64,000 nucleotides of DNA from Oxalobacteraceae bacterium OTU3CAMAD1 (lineage in GTDB: Bacteria > Pseudomonadota > Gammaproteobacteria > Burkholderiales > Burkholderiaceae_D). Below the pieces are notes generated by a model, which did not search any database, was not told where the DNA came from, and saw only the letters and a program-made list of their open reading frames with translations. The stretch spans positions 6,510,001 through 6,574,000 of the forward strand of contig CP099650.1 in the NCBI GenBank assembly GCA_024123915.1, written 5' to 3'. A program made the translations under genes and the position numbers. This document shows positions 30,295-39,035 of the stretch, piece by piece. How positions within the stretch are numbered: position 1 is the first letter of the stretch; every line of letters begins with the position of its first letter.

Positions 30295-31561
30295 GTTGTT
30301 CTCCATTTGAATCGGTTGCATCCCAAATCAGGCGCGGGTCGAACTGCATCGACGCCAGCATCGTCAGCACCACCACCGCGCAAAACGCCAGCGCGCCGGG
30401 TCCGGCGGTGATCACGGCCAACGTCTGGAAGCGCACCAGCGCCACCGTCAGCGTGATGACAAAAATATCGAGCATCGACCAGCGGCCGACGAACTCCACG
30501 ATCCGGTACAGCACTGTGCGTTGCTGCGGTCGCCAGCGCGAGCGGGTCTGCGCCGTCAGCGCCAGCAACGACAGCGCGGCCAGTTTCAACACCGGCACCA
30601 CGATACTGGCGACAAAAATGATGATCGCCAGCGCCTGCGAGCCGCTGTTCCAGAACAGCATGACGCCGCTGATGATCGTATCGTCCTCTTTGCCGAACAG
30701 CGAATCGGTGTACATCACCGGCAGCAGCATGGCCGGGATATACAGGATGGTGGCCGCCAGCAGAAAAGCCCAGGTGCGACCGACGCTGTCGGGGCGACGC
30801 CGATGCAGCGCCGCGCCGCAACGCTCGCAGCGTTGATGGCGCGCGCTGCGCGGCACCGACGCCACCAGGCCGCAGCTATGGCAGGCCTCGAGATGGGCGC
30901 CACCTGGCACCGCCTTGTATTGAAACTGACGTTGCGATGGCCGCGGACCGCCGGGACCCGGCAGATGCTCGCCGATATTCCACAGGTGTTTGGGATCGAA
31001 GGAGACCACGATGGCCAGCATCAAGGTCAGCACGCCGAAAGCGAACAAGCCCGGTTGCAGCAAAACCTGCGCGAGACTGGTCATCTTGACGATAGTGATC
31101 AGGATACCGATCATCAGCACCTCGGTCATGCCCCAGCGCCGCGCCGCGCCGATGGCGCGCAGCAGATGATCGAAGCCGGGAGGACGGCGGCCGGCGCGCA
31201 GCGCCATCGTCACGTAAAACAGCGCCCCCAGCTCCACCGCCGGCAGCAGCATCGTAAACAGGAACACCACCGCCGCGACCAGCTGCATCTGCTCGTGCCA
31301 AAGCACGCGGATGGAGCCCAACAAGGTCGCGCTGGTGCTATAGCCGCCGATTTGCAGTTCGACGATGGGAAAAAACTGCGCGATCAGGAAGGTGACGATG
31401 GCGCCGAGGGTGATGGCGGCCATGCGGTTCGGATCCGAATGGATGCCGCGATAGAGAACGGAGCCACAGCGCACGCAGCGCGCCTTTTCGCGCGGCCGTA
31501 CGGGGCGGAACTGGTGCAGCACCCCGCAGTCATGGCAACTGATCAACTCGTATCGAAGCAC
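30287..31561 (-). CDS. pqiA: PqiA, paraquat-inducible inner-membrane protein
   Basis: A 424-residue membrane protein made of two repeats. Each begins with a zinc-ribbon-like pair of CxxC motifs (CHDCG/CVRCG near residues 9-35, CHSCG/CERCG near 228-250) followed by about four transmembrane helices. This is the PqiA layout. It works with PqiB and PqiC in envelope lipid traffic. It is first in the operon; its promoter lies in 31562-31656. In E. coli the operon answers superoxide stress through SoxRS, but no SoxS site was identified here. Confidence 0.94.
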   Translation of the reverse strand: MLRYELISCHDCGVLHQFRPVRPREKARCVRCGSVLYRGIHSDPNRMAAITLGAIVTFLIAQFFPIVELQIGGYSTSATLLGSIRVLWHEQMQLVAAVVFLFTMLLPAVELGALFYVTMALRAGRRPPGFDHLLRAIGAARRWGMTEVLMIGILITIVKMTSLAQVLLQPGLFAFGVLTLMLAIVVSFDPKHLWNIGEHLPGPGGPRPSQRQFQYKAVPGGAHLEACHSCGLVASVPRSARHQRCERCGAALHRRRPDSVGRTWAFLLAATILYIPAMLLPVMYTDSLFGKEDDTIISGVMLFWNSGSQALAIIIFVASIVVPVLKLAALSLLALTAQTRSRWRPQQRTVLYRIVEFVGRWSMLDIFVITLTVALVRFQTLAVITAGPGALAFCAVVVLTMLASMQFDPRLIWDATDSNGEQHA

Positions 31562-31656
31562 AGGCTAGCCGTATGGACAATAATTTCCATATCATACGGC
31601 AATCTTGATTGCAGCAGCCGTGCGCTACACCACTTCCGGCTCCGGGGCCTTTATCG

Positions 31657-32103
31657 CTATGATTTGATGCTGGAATTAAGTTCCTGGAAGTCTTCCGTGC
31701 GGGCCAGTATCTGCCAGGTCGCCAGCAAGGCGGCCGGCGGCGCGATCAGCTTGCGGGCGTTCAGGTCGAGCCAGCCGCCGGTGCTGGTGATGCGCGCGGC
31801 CAGCTTGCCGTCCGGGCGTATCACGTCGCTGCGCAACTGCCAGCGGCTGCCGTCCGGCGCCAGTCCGGCCACGCCCAGGGTCACGGTGATCTCGTCGAGC
31901 AGCATGACCTCCTTGAAGTACGCGATTTCGTCCTTCATCACCACCGGGCCGATTTTAAGGCGCATCAACTCACTCATCGAAAAGCCATGCTCCGACAGGA
32001 ACATCATGCGGACATCGCCCGCCTTGTCCATGAACGCCGTATTGCGCATATGGCTGTTGAAGTCCATATCGCCCCAACCCGCCATCAACTTCTTTTCAAA
32101 CAT
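31657..32103 (-). CDS. acyl-CoA thioesterase, hotdog fold
   Basis: A 148-residue hotdog-fold thioesterase of the 4-hydroxybenzoyl-CoA thioesterase/YbgC style (GWGDMDFNSHMRNTAFMDKAGD, with the aspartate of the WGDMD motif). It hydrolyses acyl-CoA thioesters; the acyl group is unknown. It lies 16 bases behind the M20 hydrolase gene on the same strand, making it the last gene of the puuD-M20-thioesterase operon. A thioesterase in a urate operon is unexpected and may be incidental. Confidence 0.87.
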   Translation of the reverse strand: MFEKKLMAGWGDMDFNSHMRNTAFMDKAGDVRMMFLSEHGFSMSELMRLKIGPVVMKDEIAYFKEVMLLDEITVTLGVAGLAPDGSRWQLRSDVIRPDGKLAARITSTGGWLDLNARKLIAPPAALLATWQILARTEDFQELNSSIKS

Positions 32104-32119
32104 GACAAATCTCCCTGTA

Positions 32120-33349
32120 TCAACCCAGGAAGTCTAACAGGGTTGCCGCGACCACCTTGGTGGCCTTGCGCAGGTCCTCGAGGTTGAGGCGTTCGTCGGC
32201 CTTCTTGGCGTTCGACTCCGGCACGGTGCGCGGACCGGCGCCGTACAGCACCGCCGGGATACCGTGCTCGCCGTACAGGCGCGCGTCCGCGTACAAGGGC
32301 GTGCCCTGCGCCGGAATCAGCTCGCCGATGTAGGTCTGGGCGTTTTGCTGCAGGCTGGCGACCAGCTTTTCCGTTCCCGGCTGCTCGCGCAGCGCGTGCG
32401 ACAGCAGCAGGCGCTTGATCTCCAGGCTGATGCCGGGAATGCCGCGCACGGCGTTTTCGATCATCGCGCGCACCTGCGCCTCGACCTGCTCCGGCTCCTC
32501 TTCCGGAATCATGCGGCGGTCCATCTTCAGCACCACCTTGCCCGGAACGACGTTGGTGTTGGTGCCGCCGTCAATGCGGCCCACCAGCATGGTGGGCGAG
32601 TCGATGCCGGCGATCTTGGACTTGATCTTCTTCAGCTCCGGCAGCTGGTCGTAAATGGCGTTGAGGATTTTCGTCGCCGCCTGCAGCGCATCGTGCCCGG
32701 TTTCCGGCATTGCGCCGTGGCCCGATTTGCCGTTGACGGTGATCTCCAGTTGCAGGCAGGCGTTGTGCGCGGTGACGATGTTGTAGCTGAAGCCCGCCGC
32801 GATGACGTAATCGGGCTTGGTCAGCTTTTGCTCCAGCAGCCATCCGGGGCCGAGCAGGCCGCCGAATTCCTCGTCATAAGTGAAATGCAGTTCCAGGCCG
32901 CCCTTGAGCGGAACGCCCAGCGCTTCCAGCGCGCGAGTGGCGAAGATGTAGGTGGCGAAGTCGCACTTGGAGACGGCGGCGGCGCGCCCGTAAATAAAGC
33001 CGTTTTCCACCACGCCGCCGTAGGGTGGATAGTTCCAGTTGTCGCCCGGCGGGACCACGTCGCCGTGGGCGTTGAGCGCCACGGTCGGACCGCCCGCTTG
33101 GTAAGGACGGCGCACGATCAGGTTGGTGATCGTCTCCATGCCGTAGTCGCGCACCACCTGCTGCGGCACCGCGTGCTTCTCGGCGCTCCAGCCGTAGGCC
33201 TTGACCAGATCGGCCACCATGTCCGCGTGCGGCGCGTTGTTGCCGGGCGGGGTGTCGGTCGGCACGCGCAACAACTGCTGCAAAACGCCGACCTCCTCGT
33301 CGAAATGGTCATCGATCCATTTGGCCAGTTGTTCCTTGGTGCCGCTCAT
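32120..33349 (-). CDS. M20 family metallohydrolase (ArgE/DapE-like)
   Basis: A 409-residue zinc amidohydrolase. First metal-site motif NAHGDVVPPG (H95, D97), then YDEEFGG (E160/E161 catalytic pair) and a dimerisation domain with the GKSGHGAMPETG segment. The second metal region reads GRAAAVSKCDFA (121-131): the bridging aspartate of canonical M20 enzymes (GRGxxDxKG) is replaced by valine, with an aspartate four residues later. It starts 11 bases behind puuD and 16 bases before the thioesterase, so it belongs to the urate operon and might act on a ureide or carbamoyl compound. That role is inference from context. Confidence 0.9.
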   Translation of the reverse strand: MSGTKEQLAKWIDDHFDEEVGVLQQLLRVPTDTPPGNNAPHADMVADLVKAYGWSAEKHAVPQQVVRDYGMETITNLIVRRPYQAGGPTVALNAHGDVVPPGDNWNYPPYGGVVENGFIYGRAAAVSKCDFATYIFATRALEALGVPLKGGLELHFTYDEEFGGLLGPGWLLEQKLTKPDYVIAAGFSYNIVTAHNACLQLEITVNGKSGHGAMPETGHDALQAATKILNAIYDQLPELKKIKSKIAGIDSPTMLVGRIDGGTNTNVVPGKVVLKMDRRMIPEEEPEQVEAQVRAMIENAVRGIPGISLEIKRLLLSHALREQPGTEKLVASLQQNAQTYIGELIPAQGTPLYADARLYGEHGIPAVLYGAGPRTVPESNAKKADERLNLEDLRKATKVVAATLLDFLG

Positions 33350-33360
33350 AGTCGCTTCCT

Positions 33361-34578
33361 TTATTTTGCGCCGGCTTCGTACCAGGCGGCGATTTGCGCC
33401 CGTTCGGCATCGGTCATTTGGGTCAGGTTCGCCAACGGCATGGCTTTGAGCTGGACCGTCTGCTTATAGATTTTCTCGGCATTTTGATGGATTTCGGCCT
33501 CGTTCTCAAGCATTACCCCCAAAGGCGCTGCCGCGAAGCCGGGTTGCGTCGGCCGTTCGGCGTGGCAGGACGCGCAGCGATGCTCGATGATGGCCTTCAC
33601 TTTGGCGAATTCCGCCGCCGGATCGGCCGCCGGCGCCACCGCCACAGGACGAGGCGGCGCGATCGCCACGGCCACGGCGGCCAGCAGCGCGACGCCGATC
33701 GCGGGATAGCGCCACTCGACGCGGCCCTTGTGGCGCAGATTGAAGAAATGGCGGATGAAAACGCCGGCCGCCATGATAAAGGCCAGCACCAGCCACGCGT
33801 GATCGTGACGATAAGTCATCGCGTAGTGGTTACTGATCATGATAAACAGCACCGGCAACGTGAAGTAGTTATTGTGGACGCTGCGCTGCTTGGCCTTCTG
33901 CCCGTGGACGGGATCGGGCATGCGGCCGGCCGACATGGCCTCGACCATCTTGCGCTGGCCAGGGATAATCAGCATCAGCACATTGCCGACCATGATGGTG
34001 CCTATCAGCGCGCCGACATGGATATAGGCGGCGCGCCCGCTCAGCACATGTGTGAGCCCAAACGCCGCCGCCACGATCAGCACAAACACCACGATGCCGA
34101 ACCACAGGTCATGCTTGCCCAGCGGGGAGCGGCACAGCAAATCGTAGACCGTCCAGCCGACGACCAGAGTGCCGACGCCGATGCCGATCGCCTGCAGGCT
34201 GCTGATGTCGGCGACCGATTTATCGATCATCATCGCCTGGGCGTTGAAGTAGTAGGCGATGGTCAGCAACGCAATGCCGGACAGCCAGGTGGAATAGGCT
34301 TCCCATTTAAACCAGTGCAGTTCCTTCGGCAGTTCCGCCGGGGCGACCAGGTATTTTTGCGGGTTATAGAAGCCGCCGCCGTGCACCGCCCACAGTTCGC
34401 CCGAGACGCCCTTCTTTGCCAGTTCCGATCCCGGCGCGGGCGGGCGGATCGAGTTATCCAGCCAGACAAAGTAGAACGAGGCGCCGATCCAGGCGATGCC
34501 GGTGATGACGTGCAGCCAGCGGACGATCAGGTTCAGCCACTCAAGGCCGTACGGGATCAGATAGGCGAATAATTCCAT
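33361..34578 (-). CDS. puuD: urate hydroxylase PuuD
   Basis: A 405-residue membrane-bound urate oxidase. The N-terminal ~300 residues hold eight or so transmembrane helices (starts MELFAYLIPYGLEWLNLIVRWLHVITG) and the C-terminal domain is a cytochrome c with CASCHAE near residue 340. It converts urate to 5-hydroxyisourate and feeds electrons to the respiratory chain instead of making peroxide. It is first in an operon with the M20 hydrolase and thioesterase and is divergent from a LysR gene. The next steps would need HIU hydrolase (not seen here) and OHCU decarboxylase (fused at 35747). Confidence 0.96.
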   Translation of the reverse strand: MELFAYLIPYGLEWLNLIVRWLHVITGIAWIGASFYFVWLDNSIRPPAPGSELAKKGVSGELWAVHGGGFYNPQKYLVAPAELPKELHWFKWEAYSTWLSGIALLTIAYYFNAQAMMIDKSVADISSLQAIGIGVGTLVVGWTVYDLLCRSPLGKHDLWFGIVVFVLIVAAAFGLTHVLSGRAAYIHVGALIGTIMVGNVLMLIIPGQRKMVEAMSAGRMPDPVHGQKAKQRSVHNNYFTLPVLFIMISNHYAMTYRHDHAWLVLAFIMAAGVFIRHFFNLRHKGRVEWRYPAIGVALLAAVAVAIAPPRPVAVAPAADPAAEFAKVKAIIEHRCASCHAERPTQPGFAAAPLGVMLENEAEIHQNAEKIYKQTVQLKAMPLANLTQMTDAERAQIAAWYEAGAK

Positions 34579-34704
34579 GGATTCTTTCCGGTCAAGGATG
34601 TGGCTAATTTACAGAAGATAAACGGATTTGATACCGGCCACATGAAGATTGGAGTATATTAAACATATCGATTTCCGTATAACCCTCTCAATCAAGCATA
34701 GTTC

Positions 34705-35643
34705 ATGGCCGCCCTGCCGCAACATCTGGACCTCCACCTGATCCGCATCCTCTACCTGCTGCTGGTGGAGAAAAACGTCTCCCGCGTCGCGCTCAAACTG
34801 AATCAACCGCAGCCGTCGATCTCCGCCTCGCTGCGCAAGCTGCGCGAGTTGACCGGCGATCCGCTGCTGGTACGCGGCGCACGCGGCATGGTACCCACCC
34901 AGCACGGCGAAAGCCTGCTGATCCCGGCCAAGCGCATCCTCGACGAGACCGAAAACCTGTTCCTCAAGAAGTCCCCCTTCGTCCCGCAGGAGGAGGCACG
35001 CACCTTCCACATCGCGGCGCCGGACTATCTGGACAGCCAGTTCCTGCCCAACCTGGTGGCGCTGCTGCGACGCGGTTCGCCCAATAGCCGGGTGAAAATC
35101 CATAGCCTGGGACCGGGCGTCGACTACGTGCGCCTGCTGTCGGACGGCGACATGGACCTGGTCATCGCCAACTGGGACGAGCCGCCCGAGCACCTGCACA
35201 TGTCCAAACTGTTCGAGGACCCGATCATCTGCGTGATGCGCGCCGACTGCCCCTACGCCCTGCGCACCGCCAGCGACGCCATGACGCTCAGCGAGTACCT
35301 GGCCCTGCCCCACGTCGCGCCGACCCAGATCCTGCCCGGCTACCATGGGGTCATCGATGATTATCTCGAGCGCCAGGACCTGCAGCGCAACGTCGTCGTC
35401 GAATCGGCCTATTTCGGCCTGATCCCCTACATGCTGACCCAGACGGACCTGGTGCTGACCACCGGCCGCCAGTTCGTCCGCTACTACGAAAAACAGATGG
35501 CGCTGAAAACCTACACGGTGCCGGTTAAATTCCCGTCGATGCGCTTCTACCAGCTGTGGCACGAACGCGTGCACCAGGCGCCCGAGCACAAATGGCTGCG
35601 CGAGCAGGTCTCCGCCGCTGCCAAGGCGCTGATCCAGAAGTAA
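34705..35643 (+). CDS. LysR family transcriptional regulator, NodD-like group
   Basis: A 312-residue LysR regulator. The N-terminus DLHLIRILYLLLVEKNVSRVALKLNQPQPSISASLRKLRE and GDPLLVRGARGMVPTQHGE is the NodD/PcaQ-like arrangement. It lies between the divergent puuD operon and the co-directional uraD/allantoate fusion gene at 35747, so it most likely controls purine-ring breakdown. The effector may be urate or a downstream ureide; this is inference. Confidence 0.92.
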   Translation: MAALPQHLDLHLIRILYLLLVEKNVSRVALKLNQPQPSISASLRKLRELTGDPLLVRGARGMVPTQHGESLLIPAKRILDETENLFLKKSPFVPQEEARTFHIAAPDYLDSQFLPNLVALLRRGSPNSRVKIHSLGPGVDYVRLLSDGDMDLVIANWDEPPEHLHMSKLFEDPIICVMRADCPYALRTASDAMTLSEYLALPHVAPTQILPGYHGVIDDYLERQDLQRNVVVESAYFGLIPYMLTQTDLVLTTGRQFVRYYEKQMALKTYTVPVKFPSMRFYQLWHERVHQAPEHKWLREQVSAAAKALIQK

Positions 35644-35652
35644 GCCGCGCGA

Positions 35653-35696
35653 GGTACGCCGTACGATATACATCTTACGGCATACCGCGTATATCG
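35653..35696. promoter_or_regulatory. interleaved inverted repeats before the uraD-allC fusion
   Basis: Two dyads interleave: GGTACGCCGTA (35653) with TACGGCATACC (35676; 10 of 11 complementary), and CGATATAC (35664) with GTATATCG (35689; perfect). They start 10 bases after the LysR stop and end 50 bases before the fusion gene. They may be regulator sites or alternative hairpins; no T-run follows, which argues against an ordinary terminator. Confidence 0.45.
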
Positions 35697-35746
35697 CGCG
35701 ACCGCCGACGAGGTTATGATAAGGGTTCGATACCGGATACCACGCC

Positions 35747-37516
35747 ATGACCACACTCTCCGATTTAAACAGCTGCGACGCCGCCACCTTCGTCGAGCAT
35801 TTGCGCGGCATCTACGAGCACTCCCCCTGGATACCGCAGCGGGCGGCGGCGCTGCGGCCGTTCGCTAACGCCACGGCGCTCAAGCTTGCGTTACAGGACG
35901 TGGTCAGCGCCGCCACCCTGGACGAGCAACTGGGTTTGATCCGCGAACACCCGGAGCTGGCCGGCAAAGCGGCCGTCGCCGGCCAGCTGACCGCCGAATC
36001 GACCAGCGAACAGGCCAAATCCGGGCTGCACCTGTGCAGCGCCGAGGAATTCGCCACGCTGCACCGCCTCAACGCCGACTACAACGCCAAATTCGGCTTC
36101 CCGTTCATCCTGGCGGTCAAAGGCCCGGACGGACAGGGACTGACGCGGCGCCACATCATCGCCACCTTCACGCGTCGCTTGAAGAACCAGCGCGCCGACG
36201 AAATCGCCGAGTGCCTGCGCCAGATTAAACGCATCGCGGAAATCCGCCTGAACGACCTGCTGGGAGTGACCTTGGACTTCGGCCCGGCCATCATGCAGTG
36301 GTCGGAAGTCATCGGCGCCTGGAGCGACGCGGACGACAGCGGCGACGCCGACTTCGACCTGACCTGCGCCTACATGACGCCGGCCCACCGCCGCACCGCC
36401 GCGCAACTGGCGGAGTGGATGCGCGAAGGCGGCATGGAGGCGCATATCGACGATGTCGGCAATGTCGTCGGCGTCTACCGCTCCGACGTTCCGGGCGCGA
36501 AGACGCTGATGACCGGGTCGCACTACGACACCGTGCGCAATGGCGGCAAATACGACGGCCGGCTCGGCATCCTGCTGCCGATCGCCATTGTGCGCCATCT
36601 GCACCAGCGCGGCGAGAAGCTGCCGTATCACTTCGAGATCGTCGGTTTCGCCGAGGAGGAAGGGGTGCGCTTCAAGAGCACTTTCCTGGGCAGTAACGCG
36701 GTGACGGGCCGCTTCGACCTGTCGCTGCTGGATCAGACCGACGCCGATGGCATCGCCATGCGCGACGCGCTGCTGGCCGCCGGTCATGACGTGTCGCGCA
36801 TTCCCGCGATCGCGCGCGATCCGGCGCAGTTGCTTGGTTTTGTTGAAGTGCATATCGAGCAGGGGCCGGTGCTGCTGGAGCGCGACCTGGCGCTGGGCGT
36901 GGTGACTGCCATCGCCGGCAGCTCGCGTTACCTGGTCGAGTTGACAGGACTCGCTAGCCACGCGGGCACCACGCCGATGACGATGCGTAAGGACGCGGCG
37001 GCAGCGGCGGCGGAGATCGTGCTGCTGGTGGAGCGGCGTTGCGGCCAGGGAGTGGCGCTGGTTGGAACGGTCGGGCAGTTGCAGGTGCCGGGTGGTTCGG
37101 TCAACGTGGTGCCAGGCGCGTGCAAGCTGTCGCTGGACATCCGCGCGGCCGACGATGCGGTGCGGCAGGCAGCCGTGAAGGATGTGCTGGATGGTATCGC
37201 GGAGATCTGCGCGCGGCGGCAAGTGGAATTCAGCTTGCAGCGGATAGTCGATGCGGCGGCGGCGCCGTGTGCGCCGCGTTTGATGGACCAGTTGGGGGCG
37301 GCGATCGAGCGGGCAGGTTTGCCGCGTTTTGATTTGCTGTCCGGTGCCGGGCACGATGCGATGGCGATGGCGGCGATCACGGATGTGGCCATGCTGTTCA
37401 CGCGCTGCGGTAACGGTGGCATCAGCCATAATCCGCTGGAGACGATGACGGCAGATGATGCCGATATCGCGGCGCAGGTATTGTTGGATTTTTTGCGGAG
37501 CTACGGTTCCACGTAG
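35747..37516 (+). CDS. fusion protein: OHCU decarboxylase (UraD) + allantoate amidohydrolase
   Basis: A 589-residue two-domain enzyme. Residues 1 to about 175 are 2-oxo-4-hydroxy-4-carboxy-5-ureidoimidazoline decarboxylase: REHPELAGK with catalytic H68, LTAESTSEQAKSGL, and NADYNAKFGFPFILAVKG. From about 200 to the end is an M20-type allantoate amidohydrolase: GSHYDTVRNGGKYDG (metal site), FAEEEGVRF, VHIEQGPVLL and GAGHDAMAMA. The fusion would make S-allantoin at one end and open allantoate at the other; the allantoinase between them is not in this window (HydA at 40290 is a relative). The TAG stop lies inside a REP-like element, giving the C-terminus SYGST. Confidence 0.93.
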   Translation: MTTLSDLNSCDAATFVEHLRGIYEHSPWIPQRAAALRPFANATALKLALQDVVSAATLDEQLGLIREHPELAGKAAVAGQLTAESTSEQAKSGLHLCSAEEFATLHRLNADYNAKFGFPFILAVKGPDGQGLTRRHIIATFTRRLKNQRADEIAECLRQIKRIAEIRLNDLLGVTLDFGPAIMQWSEVIGAWSDADDSGDADFDLTCAYMTPAHRRTAAQLAEWMREGGMEAHIDDVGNVVGVYRSDVPGAKTLMTGSHYDTVRNGGKYDGRLGILLPIAIVRHLHQRGEKLPYHFEIVGFAEEEGVRFKSTFLGSNAVTGRFDLSLLDQTDADGIAMRDALLAAGHDVSRIPAIARDPAQLLGFVEVHIEQGPVLLERDLALGVVTAIAGSSRYLVELTGLASHAGTTPMTMRKDAAAAAAEIVLLVERRCGQGVALVGTVGQLQVPGGSVNVVPGACKLSLDIRAADDAVRQAAVKDVLDGIAEICARRQVEFSLQRIVDAAAAPCAPRLMDQLGAAIERAGLPRFDLLSGAGHDAMAMAAITDVAMLFTRCGNGGISHNPLETMTADDADIAAQVLLDFLRSYGST

Positions 37517-37610
37517 GGCGGATTAGGCGGAACGCCGTAATCGGCCATGCATGCTTTGTCGGCGGCTCATGGATGGCCGATTACGCGCTTCGCGCTAATC
37601 CGCCCTACGT
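37511..37610. repeat. REP-like inverted pair, copy 4, supplying two stop codons
   Basis: A 100-base pair: plus unit with class A loop and minus unit with class B loop, outer ends ACGTAGGGC and GCCCTACGT perfectly complementary. Its first bases contain the TAG of the plus-strand fusion gene (37514-37516), and its last part contains the TAG of the minus-strand TPR gene (37595-37597). The TPR protein therefore ends with the repeat-encoded tail TRRAD. Confidence 0.92.
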
Positions 37611-38980
37611 GTATCCGAGGTGGACCTGAGCCGCAGTTCCGACGCCACTTCCGCGATCACCGTGGCCCAGGCGCCGCCTAACGGTTGGCGGAACAACCGC
37701 ATCGACGGATACCATGGCGTGTCGCTGCGTTCCGTCAGCCAGCGCCAGTCGCAGCGGTGATCCGGCAGCAGCAGCCAGCACGGCTTGCCCAGCGCGCCCG
37801 CCAGATGCGCCACGGCCGTATCGACACTGATCACCAGATCCAGATTGGCGATGACGCCGGCCGTATCGGCAAAATCCTGCAGGCGCGGCGCGATCGCTTG
37901 CAGCACCATCCCCGCCGGCGGCGTCAACGCCTCCGCCTCGCTATCCCCCTTTTGCAGGCTGACGAAATGCAGGGTTCCTTCGTGAGAGATATCGGCCAGC
38001 GGCGCTAGCGTGTGCAATGAAGGCAGCGAACGTTCGCCATCGTTCTCGAACTGCGGATTGCCTTTCCACGCCAGACCTACCCGCAATCCTTTTTGAGGCA
38101 GCATGCCGGCCCAGTAACGCACCGACTCCGGGTCGGGACTTATATACGGCGCAGAAGGGATGCTGGAGAAGTCAGTGCCGAACAACGCCGGCAGCCGCAT
38201 TGGATGCGTCCAGAAATCCCAACCGCTGCCGGGCATCGCGCCCTGCTGGACGTAAACTTCATCGACACCCTCCAGCCCCGCCATCAGGCGTCGCAACGCC
38301 GGAGGGCATGCCACCGCGACGCGCACGGCCCCCGCACTCTTCAACATAGCGGCATAGCGGCTGAAATGGATCATGTCACCCTGCCCGGCCTCGGACACAA
38401 TCACCACCGATTTGCCTGACAGCGCCTCGCCTTCCCATGGCGGACAATTGAACGGCTGCGCAAGGCTATCGAAGTGCCAGCGCGACTCCAGCAGCGGCCA
38501 GCCCTCGGCAAACCGACCTTGCCGCAGCAGGAGGTATGCGAGATTGAACTGCGCCTTCGGATAGTCCTCGTCCAGCTCCAGCGCGTGCCGGTAGCACGCC
38601 TCGGCCTCCTGTTCGCGCTTCACGCACGCCAGCAACACGCCCAGCTGATTCCACGCCGATGGCGATTCAGGCGAGATATCGAGCGCCATGCGCGCTGCAG
38701 CCTCCGACTCATCGAAGCGTTTGGCCTTCTGAAGAAGCACCCCGAGATTTTGATAAAGCTGGGCGTTATCAGGCAGCAGCGCGATGGCATGCAGATAGTG
38801 GAACTCGGCCTCCAGTAGCTCCCCGCGCAGCTCTTTGAGGTAGCCGAGATTGGCGCGCGCGCCCGCATGCTCCCGCTGCAGCGCTATCGCCTGCCAAAAG
38901 CACTCTTCGGCGCCGAGGGCGTCGCCGACGGCCATGCGCCGGTTGCCATCGAGGTAGGCTTGCTGTGGGTCTGTGTACAT
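37595..38980 (-). CDS. TPR protein with glycosyltransferase-like C-terminal domain
   Basis: A 461-residue protein. Residues 1 to about 190 form five TPR helical repeats (ANLGYLKELRGELLEAEFHY, LYQNLGVLLQKAKRFDESEAA, AWNQLGVLLACVKREQEAEAC, AQFNLAYLLLRQGRF). Residues 200-440 resemble the ADP-heptose:LPS heptosyltransferase (GT9-like) fold, with VISVDTAVAHLAGALGKPCWLLLP near 385. Such proteins may glycosylate proteins or surface polymers. The start has only a weak ribosome site. It follows the amidohydrolase gene by 55 bases on the same strand, but has no obvious link to pyrimidine breakdown. The last residues come from a REP-like repeat. Confidence 0.87.
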   Translation of the reverse strand: MYTDPQQAYLDGNRRMAVGDALGAEECFWQAIALQREHAGARANLGYLKELRGELLEAEFHYLHAIALLPDNAQLYQNLGVLLQKAKRFDESEAAARMALDISPESPSAWNQLGVLLACVKREQEAEACYRHALELDEDYPKAQFNLAYLLLRQGRFAEGWPLLESRWHFDSLAQPFNCPPWEGEALSGKSVVIVSEAGQGDMIHFSRYAAMLKSAGAVRVAVACPPALRRLMAGLEGVDEVYVQQGAMPGSGWDFWTHPMRLPALFGTDFSSIPSAPYISPDPESVRYWAGMLPQKGLRVGLAWKGNPQFENDGERSLPSLHTLAPLADISHEGTLHFVSLQKGDSEAEALTPPAGMVLQAIAPRLQDFADTAGVIANLDLVISVDTAVAHLAGALGKPCWLLLPDHRCDWRWLTERSDTPWYPSMRLFRQPLGGAWATVIAEVASELRLRSTSDTRRAD

Positions 38981-39035
38981 CGGGGAGGAAGCCTGTGCAA
39001 AAACAAAAGCATACCATCCCCGTGTTTGCGACCGC

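Noticed and set aside
30521..32137. 538-codon plus-strand frame across pqiA and the thioesterase
   Set aside because: It is antisense to two well-supported genes and rich in Arg, Gln and His without any motif.
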